64,000 nt of DNA from Doryteuthis pealeii (GCA_023376005.1 CM042181.1:23674049-23738048); one strand, 5' to 3'. Positions 22,905-35,022 are shown, numbered from the stretch's first letter. Translations and numbers: made by a program. Notes: generated by a model from the sequence alone, not told the origin.

Positions 22905-23560
22905 TGACAATACCCGATCTGCACTTGTGCGCCTTCGTTGCACAGTGGTGATGACCTCGCGTTGTAATTATCTGCGCTGGATGGTTCAAAAGGCACGATC
23001 TAAAGACAGATTTACAAGGGTAAGAAAATACGACAAGGCAAAGTTTGAAGACAGGTCGCTAATGGAGGATGAAGGTGTGACACTTTGTGCCGTTTATGAC
23101 AGAGCAGAGGGCTCCTAAATGTATGTCGTCAACTGGCAAGAAGTTCTCTTAAGACGGCTGCAAGAATAACTACAAGTCTGACTTTCTATCGTGTGGGATC
23201 TGACTTATTTTCTATCAATCAACTGCCTATTGGACGAAGTTCTCACTCCACCAGCCGGTCTCGATCTACTGAAGGGGTTCGTGCCAACTTGAATATATGC
23301 AGAATTCTCCCATCCACAACCCCATCGATTCGAAATTGGTATTAATTTTTTCAGCCAGACATTATCGCAGAAATTTCTTCTAAAATCATGGACATTACTT
23401 TATTTCTAGACCACTCGATGCCAATTTTCCAACCATTAATTAGACCGAGACCAATTTTCTCTTAAAACTAGCCACCAAAATATATATTATTCTTAAGTGG
23501 CCTCAATTCAAGGATGTACATTTTTATGGCTTTCATTAACCCTTTCTGACTGATCCTTTG
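22905..23560. repeat. Dispersed repeat family F4, copy 2 (inverted)
   Basis: This is the reverse complement of 7,850-8,500, e.g. TAATGGAGGATGAAGGTGTG and AAACTAGCCACC. A minor 87-residue frame here is not matched in copy 1. Confidence 0.7.
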
Positions 23561-24190
23561 TTCACCTACGGACAAACACCCACACATATACATGCGCATG
23601 GACCTAACATATTCTATTTTCCTTTTTTTCGACCGTATTTTCACTCAACCAGTGTGTCATACCGTCATACCTCTTCGGTTTATTTATTCATTTATTTATC
23701 TATTAGGGGTTCTCGGATGCCGTTTTTTCTAGGCTGGGTTTAATGATAGGATCAACCGAGTATATAATGTGTACGTTTTTCCCTAGTCTTATTCGCCAAT
23801 GTGTGTTTCCTGTTCGTCATGCAAACTTAATTCCACAAGGAACTGCGTCCGATCTTTGTTCTACAAATTAGCTATATCAGATTTTGAATGTGTCTTCCTA
23901 TTTTTATGTAACTTCCCTGATGATTTCATTGTTGTGAAGAAAATGTCTGTGTGTGTTGATATCATTTCCCCAAACGATTTAAATATAGAAGAACAATTCA
24001 CAACTATAGTAATAACAAATTGACTTTATTGCCCGAGCAAAACTTAATAGAAGTGGAATATAAAAACAGAATAAAATATACAAAGAATACACGTGCGTGT
24101 CGAAGAAAAAGATTCTCTGTGTATTTTTGTCTTGAACTGAAGATTGTTACACACCCTTCTTCCATCCGCGTCTTGTTTACAAACACTTGT
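23561..24190. other. No gene recognised
   Basis: Moderately AT-rich. The small frames have no conserved domain or splice boundaries. Confidence 0.4.
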
Positions 24191-24194
24191 AGTT

Positions 24195-24400
24195 GTTGGT
24201 TGTTTGTTTTTATTTTTGTGACCACTGTTTCTGACTCATGCCCTCAAATTGGCCAGCACAGAATATTTACAACGCTTGGGGTCTAGACAGGTACAGAGCG
24301 CAGAACAGGTAGTCTCACACAATTGAACCCCCCCCCCCCAACCCCCAACCCCCCCCAAAAAAAAAAAAAAACGACTATTGATGCCTAATGGGCTGACGTT
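24195..24400. repeat. F4 fragment followed by C and A homopolymers
   Basis: GGCCAGCACAGAATATTTAC matches the F4 end at about 8,440. Runs of C (24,328-24,355) and A follow. Confidence 0.55.
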
Positions 24401-24559
24401 TAAAAAAAAATCGATACTAAGATTTTCCTTAAAAACAAGTAAGCCAATTTTCACCTTGTACAAAAAGTAATTTCTTGTATTCAGCAGACAGTCAGGTCTG
24501 AATGGATCAATATCAAATTGAACTGCTTGTACTTTATTAGGGACCAAATGCAAATAATA

Positions 24560-25250
24560 ACCTACAAAATCAAACAGACTAACGCTGTCTATCCAACTGG
24601 CTGCTATTGGCTATCTCTACCGGCGACCTTAACACGCCAACGGTCCGGGTTCTAACTCCTTAGTGCTCGAGTTTAGCTGTATTTATGTCAAATTCTCATT
24701 CCCCACATATCGAACGAGATATTGAACTTAGTCAACTCGTCTTATTCTGCCTGTTGGCTTTTTTGTTGATATCCTTTAAATTAGCACCACGATACCTTTT
24801 GCTTACAATGTTAAAGATGAACTCAACATATTCAAGTCATTTAATTACTTTGATTTCGTCTAAATTTGACTTCGTCTATACTGAAGGTCGACTTATACAC
24901 GAGTATCTCCGGTAATTATTTTTATTGTTATTTGCAAATGTTTCAACAGCCACTTGGGCCAGAATTCAGCAAAATGTATAAAAGTCAATAAGAATCAGAT
25001 TCTCTATAGTCAAGCGAGAAAAGCCCGTGAACAGCAGAGTCCTTTTTTTGTCTTTTTATTTTCGAATAAAAACCAAAAAAGAGTTTGTTTTTCTCACCAC
25101 ACTCCAAATGGCCGCCAATTTGTGTATCGGACTCGTCAAACAGAAGTGTGTATCATCAGACATTTTCCCATTTCAATCTGGACGTTAACTTAATGTAAAT
25201 CTAGGAAAAAAGTTTCTCTGTATTTTTGTCAAGATTCTGTATGTATTTAC
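24560..25250. other. No gene recognised
   Basis: A GGTCCGGGTTCTAACTCC word at about 24,640 is weakly B-box-like, but there is no tRNA fold around it. Nothing else is supported. Confidence 0.35.
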
Positions 25251-25254
25251 CAAT

Positions 25255-25390
25255 CCCTTCACACGAGCAGGATGTGACACAAGGTCAGTTTTTTAAGTGG
25301 AATCAAACAGGTTTTCCTTCTACTAGATCAGTTGTTTTACCAAGTTTAAATAAGCCAGTGTGTTTTACTATTTACCCATAAATGGAGGTA
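25255..25390. repeat. SINE-like family S2 fragment
   Basis: AGGATGTGACACAAGGTCA, TTTTTTAAGTGGAAT and ACTATTTACCCATAAATGGA match the copies at 4.3, 36.4 and 38.1 kb. Confidence 0.6.
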
Positions 25391-25436
25391 TAGAATGAAA
25401 AAAAATTGAGGGGAAAAATAATAAATATTCGACTTG

Positions 25437-25870
25437 TTGACAATGATGTCGCCGTCAAAAAATCTTTATCAACTCAAAAAATCTTCAGCAGCTGAAAAAT
25501 CCGTCGTCGTAAAATCTTCAGCAATTCAAAATCGCGACTCGACTCCTGTCGTCACCCCACTTCTACTTATACTAGTTTCTCCTCAACATCCGGGTGTCTG
25601 CGCCCCACACACGAGATTCTCGAGCCAAACCCGTCCTCCGGAATCCTCATAGCTATCATCCGGGGCACCTGGCGCTTACATCCGGGACTGTAGCTTCTCG
25701 ACTTCGAGACAATGTTTGCATTCTAAAGAAAGCGGGTTCGATTATACAGTCCTACATGTCAGGCAAAGCCTAGCCCACTTCCTTCGAGAATACGGCAGGC
25801 CTTGACGTTCGCCACTCACCTCGTGTTCTCTATCACAGGAGGAGTATAGTTGAATTCATACATTTCCCAA
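25437..25870 (+). repeat. Diverged copy of repeat R1
   Basis: Shares the AACTCAAAAAATC-type start, CTCGAGCCAAACCCGTCC and AAAGCGGGTTCGAT with the copy at 5,490-5,905. Confidence 0.5.
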
Positions 25871-26049
25871 GAGTATCAACCTTATGTGAAATGCAACCAG
25901 TCTCATTCGAACGAGACTGTTTGTCACCGTGTCCATTTCTGACGACTATAACCATTATATTACGGGCACCATAGATATTCTAAAAAATATTATCCAGTAA
26001 GTTATTTGGTTTCAAGTGTGTAGTTCAATGTTTTTATTTTTGTATGATG

Positions 26050-26540
26050 ACCATTTCTCCGAGTTCCTTTAATTATTTTTAATTTTGTTTTTGTATTGTT
26101 TGATATATGCATCTGTTCTGTCTTTACATGTATAAGTTTAAAATGTGGTTCTAACTTCCGTGGCTAAGACAATTTCTTATAATACGTTAGGAGGCCTCAG
26201 AAAAACTTCCTAACGTAAGTTAGTTACACAACTTCCAACAAAGAGGTACATAATAAAATACAGACTTTATTGTCGGAGCATATTTAACAAAAAACACAAA
26301 TACAAACAGTTGAGAACGAAAGTCCTAGGGAAAGAAGAAAGAGTTCTTGTAGAGTTAAGAGTTCAACGAAGAGCTGAAAGTTACCTCGAAAGGTTATCAT
26401 TTACTTCGTACTGGAACTAGTGTAAGGGTCTCTCCATGAAGACATGGGAGTTTTTAGAAGGTATGCTTGTTCACGGCTATAATTGCAAATGAGCCGGACA
26501 CCTCTACGGTGATAGAGTATAATAGAAGCTGTTGAATAGA
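26050..26540 (-). repeat. Inverted partial copy of LTR-like unit 1
   Basis: The text from ACATGTATAAGTTTAAAATG to GTGATAGAGTATAATAGAAG is the reverse complement of about 21,415-21,860, including ACTTTATTGTCGGAGC, the complement of the poly(A)-signal region. Confidence 0.8.
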
Positions 26541-26545
26541 CATCA

Positions 26546-26665
26546 AGAAAAAAGGTTTCTTTTCAATTGACATTTTCATTTAACATTTTTTTTAGCCAGG
26601 ATGATTTTACATTCTATTATTTTCCTGTTCTTCAGATTTTTCATTCTATTCTACCAGCTTCTGAC
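26546..26665. repeat. Segment inverted relative to 37,078-37,204
   Basis: GGTTTCTTTTCAATTGACAT and CAGGATGATTTTACATTCTA recur as reverse complement beside the gene A lectin exon b. A piece of gene A intron may have been copied here, or both are copies of one repeat. Confidence 0.7.
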
Positions 26666-27810
26666 GTGTATACTTTTCCAATTTCCTTGCTTTTTCATTT
26701 TTTTTATTTTTAAAATGTGTGTAAATAGAATCTTTCTTTTTGTTTTCTGTCTTTTGTTCCTGTCTTCTTTTTTTCTTTTTGTCTTATTTAAACAAACAAA
26801 AAAATGTTTGTATGGAATATGTTCATTTCTTTTATTTTTCTCTCTATAAATGTATTGTTATATTTTGTATCTAATTGTTTTTTTTTCACTTAAATATTGA
26901 AATTCCTAACTGTTGTGCCGTGTAGTTTTCCTTTTTGTCTTCTTTGCCTGGCCGTTTTTATTTACATCCTTTTTTCTGTGAATGCCTTTCATCTTTATTC
27001 TATTATTTGTTTAGTGTTTAAGGCGCCACGTTGCGGATGTTAGCAGCCCAAGTTCGACCTTTCCTAGTTGGAGAGCAAGGTCACGGGACCAAATCAATGT
27101 TTGTTACGTTACGCTCTCCTTTCGGAATGGAGAGACGACGTGTCAACGTTTGTTACATTACGGTACTCATTTCCAAATGGAATAATGATGTGTTGATATT
27201 GAAATACTAGTTGCGTACTTATCTCAGGACCGGTACTACATTGGAGATGCTGAAATCCTAGTTGCTGAGTCGATGGTGGTGTCAGATGATAATTTATTGT
27301 TGTTTGGAGTCTGGAAACAAACTTGGTGTGCTCGGTGACATCTTGCCTTTTACCATTCATAGCTTTTAGTAATAACACAAGTCCACTTCTTTTATCGTGA
27401 GATTTTTATTTTTCCCAAAGTCACAACTGCTAAGAACAAAAGCACCATGTCTCACTCTCTCAGCGCCTTCTTCCAGACTCAGTTCACACTCTGACCTCTC
27501 ATCATCCTCTCCACCATTCGCCATGTTTCACGACTCATCCAATGGATACAAAACTATATGGCATTGATGATTCATCCTAAAACTTTTCCATTCTTATTTA
27601 ACACGTTATTGCTTGCTAAAAACTCTTCCGTTACGTCAGTGTTACACTCATATCCCCCCATTATGTTACCAGTTAGAGCTGATGTGAAAAGTTCACAAGA
27701 ATTAAAATAATAATATAAAGCATTTTCGATGTCGTGTTGTCGAACAAGCTAATTGAATTTCCACTAAAACATGATTAAAAAATTGCGTCTGTCTACGACA
27801 ATACATTTTT
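26666..27810. other. AT-rich region with a short two-copy repeat
   Basis: T-rich to about 27,000. Two diverged copies of a 50-base unit with ACGTTTGTTACATTACG occur at 27,097-27,196. No exon is supported. If gene A is read correctly, this is its 3' flank. Confidence 0.45.
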
Positions 27811-27817
27811 GGGGGGT

Positions 27818-28057
27818 TCAACAATTCCACTCTAAACGATATAGTTCCAAATTTGGTCGTAGATTCACGATACACTTGTCAGTCTGCGATGAAATGTTCT
27901 TTATAGTGACACACAGATTGGCCATTTTTGCGAATTGGTCGCAGTCGGGATATTGGCAGAGATCTTCACAGGGCAGTCCATCGCAATTTGGCATATTCCC
28001 ACCCACATAGATCGGTCGATGTATATTCAGTAGCGTTGACCAATGTCCAGACTTTAA
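27818..28057 (-). CDS. Gene A: terminal cysteine-rich exon, frameshifted against gene C
   Basis: The acceptor is AATTTCAG before 28,057. The frame that keeps MPNCDGLPCEDLC, CDQFAKM, LCVTIKN and TDKCIVNL ends with TGA at 27,818-27,820, in line with the stop of the gene C exon. In that frame the exon is phase 0, but the upstream exon b leaves phase 1. Reading in phase 1 gives LVNATEY and a CGWE that aligns with CGVE of gene C, then a stop soon after. The two homologues differ by two bases between that cysteine and the MPNC codons. This is either a disabling deletion, an assembly error, or a sign that the real splice differs. The protein role, if made, would be extracellular; PAN-like binding is an inference. 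Confidence 0.65.
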   Translation of the reverse strand, partial: LKSGHWSTLLNIHRPIYVGGNMPNCDGLPCEDLCQYPDCDQFAKMANLCVTIKNISSQTDKCIVNLRPNLELYRLEWNC

Positions 28058-28149
28058 CTGAAATTGAAAAAAGAAATATAAATCTCTGCTCTACATAAAT
28101 CGATAAATTCATTATTCTAAATGTTTGTAAATGATCGGCTTTGAATTTG

Positions 28150-28420
28150 TTGGATTTTTGTTTACTTATATAAGATGTGTGCTAGTTCCCTACCTATACT
28201 TATAGACTAGACGAGATCATGTGGTCTGTTCCTTAGCCAATCGCTGGCCATACTGTGTGGTTGATATATTACTTAAGCGCTGGTTCTTTCTCAGTCTACT
28301 CACAATAATCAACAAAGGAACTAGGATTCTCTACTTGAGAGAATATCAAAGGAACCAAATCGGAGGACTCTACCTAGAATCAATTATGGCACTTAAAAAA
28401 CTTAACAGGTTATGGGCCTA
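28150..28420 (+). repeat. Direct repeat, left copy (LTR-like)
   Basis: The unit from GTTGGATTTTTGTTTACTTA to the AATTATGGCACTTAAAAAAC region is matched at 29,332-29,610 in the same orientation. Landmarks are GAGATCATGTGG and CTTAGCCAATCGCTGGCCAT. Two direct copies 1.2 kb apart could be LTRs of a small element or a repeated SINE. No coding lies between. Confidence 0.75.
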
Positions 28421-28679
28421 GAAACGCAAGAATTTTCTTCAATGGCGAAGAATCAAGTTATGAAATATGGGAGACAAAGTTCCATGGATATTTAAGAACC
28501 CTACAATTACATAATATGCCGTAGATATGCCAGCTGTCTTCCATGCAGAGGGATAGAAACCCCCCAAAACGGATGTCTTGGGCAAGACATAAACCAGTCC
28601 AATTAAAACTACTAAACCCACTAACTTGTATTGTATTGTATTTCTATCTAATTTTGTTAGTATTAATTAACATAAAAAT

Positions 28680-29215
28680 ATATATATATAAAAAAAAAAA
28701 AAGAAAAAGAAAAAATGAAAAGAAAAGGGACAATACTAATAACAATATAATTAAAGTATATGTGACGGAGAACGAGAAAGGAAAAAGAGTAAGACATTGT
28801 CTTCCTGCGGGATCGAACTCGCGTCCTCCCGCCACGCAAAAACAAATGGCATTTTGGACGGACACGAGGTTCGACTGATGTCCGATGTTTGGATAAATAT
28901 GTCGATAAATAACAAGTGAGTCGAGCGCTGGGTAGTTTAGCAGTAGAAGAAGCAGTCGACGACGAAGCGCTTTGCGAACGACCCAGTAAAGAAATGGATT
29001 TTAGTCCAACAGAAACAAAACTAAATAGGAATTGCGATTTGAACTGTTAAAGATTATTTCGACTACGCCGACGGATTTCCAGCTGCTTGACGAAGACGAA
29101 GAATGTGTTGACCAAAAGAAAGTTTGGCTTGTGAAAACGGAGAACTCGCTTGTTTTTGGTCCCCCCTCAGCAGGAACTTCTTGATTCGAATATCTATTTC
29201 CCCCATATATCCCCC
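28680..29215 (-). repeat. Repeat R1, inverted copy, with AT/A-rich head
   Basis: An (AT)n/A-rich stretch (28,680-28,715) is followed by TGTGACGGAGAACGAGAAAG and then the R1 words in reverse order relative to 5,490-5,905. A B-box-like GAGTTCGATCCCGC is on the minus strand. Confidence 0.65.
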
Positions 29216-29331
29216 CTTCTATAGTATAACAAAATAAACAATAATAAAAACATTAATAAAAATAAGATTAGCAATAAAAAAATGTGATTTAATTTTTGTA
29301 ATGGAACAGCCAACCAATAAAAAAGGGTGTG

Positions 29332-29610
29332 TGTTGGATTTTTTTTACTTATATAAGGTGTGTGCTAATTCCCTGCCTAATCTTATAGACTAGGCGAGAT
29401 CATGTGGTTTTCCTTAGCCAATCGCTGGCCATACTGCGTGGCTGATATATTACTTAAGCGCTGATTCTTTCTCAGTCTACTCACAATAATCGACGAAGGA
29501 ACCTCGGATTACCTGAGAGGATTACCAAAGGAACCAAATTGGAGGACTCTCTACCTAGAATCAATTGGCCAATTATGGCCCTTAAAAACTTAACAGAACT
29601 GGAAGAGGGA
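29332..29610 (+). repeat. Direct repeat, right copy
   Basis: Partner of 28,150-28,420. The copies differ at many positions, including a small insertion with GAATCAATTGGCCAATTATGG. Confidence 0.75.
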
Positions 29611-29691
29611 ACTCGAGAAATTTAAAGTTTCCCTTAACACCTGCATGTGTACATGAACACACGTAAACGCACGGACACGTACAAATATACG

Positions 29692-30085
29692 TTCATTCAG
29701 TGATGAAGGGGTGCTCCATATACCCAGATCTCCAGAACTGGAACCTTACCATCAGATAAAGTTTAGGACATGAAGACCCCCAGTCACTGCCTTCTATCAT
29801 CCATATGATAAAAAGGGTTGGGGTTTCCCAGAGGGCAATAGGTTGGGACAATCATAAGTGCTAGGGCTTGACGTGACCAGCCGATTGATCTGAGGGCCTC
29901 TCCGACCGCCCGTCTAGCCCAAGTAAGTTCCAAAATGGAGTATTGCATGTCATGGACTGCCAACACCTGAGTCTATCCTTAAGCATCACGGGTCGCTACT
30001 CACGCCAATAGGTGGCCCACTGGCGAATCTCACCCCTTTGCAGAGGTGCAGTTGGTGTAACGCCCCAGGCGACAGGGCGAAAAAA
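29692..30085. repeat. Dispersed repeat F3, full copy
   Basis: The same order as 59,525-59,937: GATGAAGGGGTGCTCC, AACTGGAACCT, ATATGATAAAAAGGGTTGGG, TCCGACCGCCCGTCTAGC, ATGTCATGGACTGC and AGGCGACAGGGCG. Fragments are at 3,280-3,400 and 60,458-60,575. I do not recognise a class; it is compact, non-coding and SINE-sized. Confidence 0.8.
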
Positions 30086-30364
30086 TAATGGAGAGTGAAC
30101 TTTTTTTGTAATCGAAGATTGCAATTTGTGATGAATCAATCATTTCGAAATCATCAAATTTTCTGAAATTCGGAGACAAGTCAGTCATTATTGAAAGAAT
30201 TAAGACGAGTATCCTCATATTTATTGTTGCAATCCCTTCGTTTTAGTTGATTTCTTTTCCAGTCCTCCTCAAGAGTATGTTACATCTAGTATAGATTTTA
30301 AAATCTTTACTTCTTATTTATGATTGAAATAATCTATATAATAAATATAAATTTGAAAAATATA

Positions 30365-30625
30365 AAATTGACCCCCCCAAAAAAAACAAAACACCCCCCC
30401 CACACACAAAACACACACACACACACACACATACACACACAAAAAACCCACACAAACAAAAACACAGACCCCCCCACACAAAACAAAAAAACAAAAAACA
30501 CACACACACACAAAGCAAAACACACACACACACTCAAAGCAAACACACACACACACACAAAAACCACACACACATACACACACACAAAAAAAAACTCACA
30601 AAAGAAAAAAAAAAGAAAATAGAAA
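30365..30625. repeat. (CA)n simple sequence with A and C runs
   Basis: Long CACACA tracts broken by AAAA and CCCC. Frames here are Val-Cys or Thr-His repeats and are not genes. Confidence 0.9.
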
Positions 30626-30629
30626 AAAA

Positions 30630-31119
30630 ACAGCAATAATTTTTCAGAAAAGATAATTGGATATAAAATACACACGAAGAAGGTTGGAAAGTGAACCGGT
30701 CGAAAGTTAGTGATGAAAATAACAAAGAAGATTGGTTAGTTTATTTTTACAGTATATCAAGCCTTTTCGAATCAATTCATTTTGATAAATAAATGACTTA
30801 CGATATCTACTTTTGTCTAAGTGGACACCTAATAAAATATTGAATATGCTAATCGATGCTTAACTTTGGTGATCAAGCAGGAACCGGTGCTTTCAGCGTG
30901 AATTTACCGTAATCTAAGAAAGAAGAGAATGCTAATCGAAATTATTCATAAGATAATGACAATGTGGCTGCAGCCAGGAACCACCAAAATCAGCAGCAGC
31001 TAATTAAGAAATCAACAGATTATTTTATGCAAACCCCGCCCAAGTGACCTGGTCACTGTCCGGGCTATTTTGCCAAAGAAAGTAGTACCCTAAATAAACA
31101 AATATAGTTTTGGAGGGAT
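30630..31119. other. No gene recognised
   Basis: No exon or repeat is supported, other than an AGTAGTACCCTAAATAAACA word at 31,081 that resembles text at about 33,524. Confidence 0.35.
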
Positions 31120-31127
31120 AGAAAAAG

Positions 31128-31785
31128 GGTAATAAAGGACTATTTGCTCGTAAATTCCTACCATAATATAAACTGAACCCCCATTTTATGTCCGTGTTTT
31201 TGCAATAAATGTTTTATTTTTCTTGCACACGTTATGTTACAATACTAAATATATTTCCTTTATTTATTTTAATATTCACTTCAATGTGTATATTCTAAAA
31301 GCTTTTATTTTGTGAGAATGCTTAGTTTTAAAGTGGAGGTTCGTTTTTACACTTCAACTTTTTACTCGTAAATTCCTACCATAAAATGCCCAAGCCTAAT
31401 TTTATGGAAGGAATTTACGAGTAAAAAGTTGAATATTACCGTTTGTTGTAATTTCTTTTCTTTTTGGCTTTGGTACTCTAAAATAAAAACGTCAGATTTT
31501 AATCATCGTCGACGAAAAAACAAAATTACGGTCATAAAAGGAGGATCCAATTTATGCCTAAATTGTAAAAAGAACCCCCACTTTAAAACTAAACATTCTC
31601 ACAAATAAATATTTTTAGAATATAAACATTGAACTGAATATTAAAATAAATAAATAAAATATATTTTGTACTGTAAAATAACGGATGCAAGAAAAATAAA
31701 ACATTTAATACAAAAACACGGACATAAAATGGGGGTTCAGTTTATTTTATGGTAGGAATTTACGAGCAAATAGTCCTTTATTACC
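31128..31785. mobile_element. Long foldback/MITE, copy 1, with 8-bp target duplication
   Basis: Ends are GGTAATAAAGGACTATTTGC and its complement. The arms run over 200 bases, including ACCCCCATTTTATGTCCGTG and its partner. A second inner hairpin (CTTTTTACTCGTAAATTCC and complement) lies near the middle. AGAAAAAG flanks both sides (31,120-31,127 and 31,786-31,793). A copy in opposite orientation lies at 49,195-49,856. No transposase is encoded. Confidence 0.92.
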
Positions 31786-31828
31786 AGAAAAAGTATTACG
31801 TTTTTTTTAGATAAACATAAAATAAACT

Positions 31829-33530
31829 GTTGTACCTTTTTGTTACGTCGTACGCTTATTCGATCAGGAACGGCGAACTTTAGACATGCCCAGAAATATT
31901 TACCAGTACGACAGATTTGATAGAGAGTATAGAGGGTTATGAGAATGTGTTCAATAATATTATGAATGACAAATAAAAAATATGACACAGTTTAGGTAGA
32001 AAATACGGAGAAATGATAAAACAAATGCATATGATTATAAAATAACAAATAAATTTATTCAGAGAATAAATTTGCAATAATATGTGAAATGTTCAAAAGG
32101 AATAGTGTAGATATAATATGTGTAATGTAAAATGTAAAAAGTTCTTGTGTTAAGTTTGGAAAAGTTTGTTTAGATGTGGGCAGAAATGAGAATCAAGTTT
32201 GTATACGCGACCTGCTGAAAACGGACTCCTGATGTCGAATGCAGTGGTACGAGTAAATGGTAATAGTAGTAATTGTGTTGACTTGGTCGTGTTCTATCTG
32301 GCAGCGAGACGGGATTCGTGTGTTTGTTTGTGGTCGTCGGGTGTGTCCGGTTTGAACGTGAGATGAAGTCTGTCTGTTTGTTGATTTCTTCTGTCTATTT
32401 ATGATATCTAGTCGGATCAAAAAGTAATTAACTTTTTGGCACAAACGCGCGTACGTAGCAGTAAGCAATACTAACCTAGCCAATCGATTTTGATTTTTGT
32501 GTAAACATTTGTTTTAATCACTTTTCCTTAAATTTAGGAAAAGAATTTGTGTTCATGTGTTCGTTTTAATCTCTTTTTCTTAAGTTTGGGAAAAGGATTG
32601 TGTTGTGTGTTTGGGAAAAGAAATGTGTACGTGGATTTATTTAAAAATATAGAATTGTATTCTATAAGAGAAGAAAATGTTATTTACATTTAGAAATAAA
32701 AGTTTAGTAAAACAAAAACAAGTTTTTTTGGGGATTAAGTCCTATAAAACCAACAAAAAAACAAAAAAATTGCGATGAAATTGTACTTGCACATTATTTG
32801 AAATGAAGTTAGCTGTTAAAAACTAAAAAACAGTTTTTATGTTATGTTCGAGTCAAAACATGCGGTTGCATTGAAAATACCAATCTCGGTGACTTTTAAT
32901 TTTTATTACGCTAGAGAAAATGGCGGGACGCTATAAACTTCGAACATAGCATAGATACTGTTTTTAATAACAGCTAACTTCATTTCAAATAATGCACAAG
33001 TACAATTTCATCGCAATTTCTTTTGTTGGTTAAATAGGAAACTACCATTTAAAAAAAATTAAACTTTCAATTTACAAATCTCAAAAATCTACTTAGAATT
33101 TATGGAGGGAAGGGAACCTAAAAATGATTGTTTGATTTCTAAAGAATTAGATTCGTACACAATTTTTAGTGTTTAAAAGTTGTAATTACAAAATTTATAT
33201 AAAAATAGGGAATTAAATTGTTTTATTTCTAAATAAATATGAATAAAATAAACTTTGTTTCTTCGTAAACGAAAGGTAAATAAAGAAATTTTGTTTTCGT
33301 AAATGAATTAAAAATATTCGTAGAACCAGTTTTTTTTAATTTAAAACTTTCAATTTTCTAAGCTGAAACATATTACGTTTTAAAGATAAAATAATTGTTT
33401 TATTTCTAAATGTCAATGACCATTTTTTTTTGCTCTCTATCAAATCTGTCGTACTGGTAAACATTTCTGGGCGTGTCTAAAGCTCGCCGTTCCTGATCGA
33501 GTAAGCGTACGACGTACTAAAAAAGTATTA
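31829..33530. mobile_element. Larger foldback element with nested inner hairpin
   Basis: The outer arms at about 31,838-31,940 and 33,425-33,530 are inverted copies (TCAGGAACGGCGAACTTTAG and complement, CAGTACGACAGATTTGATAG and complement). The right end reads GTATTACC, like the GGTAAT family, but the left end is diverged and I find no target duplication. A second inverted pair sits inside at about 32,770-32,870 and 32,930-33,010. The minus frame at 32,193-32,483 has no domain. Confidence 0.65.
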
Positions 33531-33539
33531 CCCTAAAAT

Positions 33540-34520
33540 AGACAATGTAGAAATGGTACAGTGAAAATACTGAAAGGTATTTACACATATAAAGGAATGA
33601 AAGGTTTTGAAGGCTCAAAGATTCTAAGGCATAGAATCTCGACCTTAGTCACATTGATTCGTAGAGAATCATAAAAGGTTCTTTTCAAATAAATAGCCGA
33701 AGAGGTCGGTCGTGTCTTATAATGGTACACCCAAATAGAAGTTGCCCCCTTTTTACCTAAGTTACTTCCCTTACCTCAGATTATTCCCCTTTGCAGTCAC
33801 AACCCTCTCTGGGAACTTTTTCCCAATGACCCGTCTAAAACCAGCCTTCCGGTGCAAGGTGCGCCTTTCACTCTTTGCAAACCAACTCGCCTCTTGAGAA
33901 GACGGGAATTAGCTCCTCTCTCGAACTTATCTCCTTTGAGAACCATTTTTACACTTTCGTGTAATGGAATAATGGTCTATATTTTATACCTACGGTTTTT
34001 CCTTCTTCATTGCTTGAAAGAGTTTAGCTACACGTGACAAACGCGGTCGCTACATCTTGGACAGAATAGAGACCGTTAGTAATGCCGTAATATGTCTTTT
34101 ATTGCCCAGTAAACGAAACTGGGGTAATTTTTAAGCGGTCAAAAGATGGCGCATTCTTAGTAAACCAATTACTAAGTAAAATATAAATTTTCAACCCACC
34201 CCACAGGGTGCTAACAAGGTTGACTTTTTTTTCATTTTTCTTAAGCTGTATACATTAAACGAACTTATTTTCTTGTAAATTATAAATACTAGCATACAGG
34301 CATACAGGCGATGTAAAAAAATTTTTTTGAAAAATATTGCCTGAGGTAGGTGGGAGTTAGAAGTTGAATTTCAATAGAATAAATTTATACACTTCAATTT
34401 TGTAGAAAATTAAATTAAAAATTCTTTTCGATAAATAAAATTTATTTAAAAAAATATTTGTACACTCAATGAATGAACGTAATACATGTTATTACGCTCT
34501 TAATTATTTTTTTTAGAAAA
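33540..34520. other. No gene recognised
   Basis: A pyrimidine-rich patch at 33,740-33,960 may be an old LTR or gene fragment, but nothing confirms it. Confidence 0.35.
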
Positions 34521-34526
34521 TAGAAA

Positions 34527-35022
34527 GGTAATTTATGAGGAAGTGCGTCCCGGTCTCCAGCCTCAAAATTGCTACCCGGTGACTATTAAAATAACGACCC
34601 AGCTCAGTCTATTCAAAACTATCCATCTTCATATCTATCTATCTCAATTTCTTCATATTTATCTATATTACTTTAAATGCTAAGATTTTCTTTTATTCAT
34701 GTTTGTTTAATGTCTTGTTTTTAGTTTAAATAAACAAGAATTACGACAAAAAAAAGACGCGACTCCCCCCCCCCAAATACATTTACTTGTCGAAAATATC
34801 TATCTCCATTTGTTCGTATCTATCTATATTATTTTGTTTGTTTATCTATCTATCTATCTCAGTCTATTCCAAACTATATATCCATCTTCATATCTAAACA
34901 AGAATTACAACAAATTACGATAAATTAACAAGAATTACGACGAGCTGGGGTTGTTATTTTGATAGTCACCGGGTAGTGGTTTTTGAGGCAGGAGACCGGG
35001 ATGCACTTCCTCATAAATTACC
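34527..35022. mobile_element. Foldback/MITE element with 8-bp target duplication
   Basis: Ends are GGTAATTTATGAGGAAGTGC and its complement ending AAATTACC. The arms share GCTACCCGGTGACTATTAAA and complement. AATAGAAA flanks both sides (34,519-34,526 and 35,023-35,030). The interior has ATCT-rich text and no coding. Confidence 0.9.

Noticed and set aside
30314..30725. Cys-Val-rich frames
   Set aside because: They are artefacts of (CA)n simple sequence.
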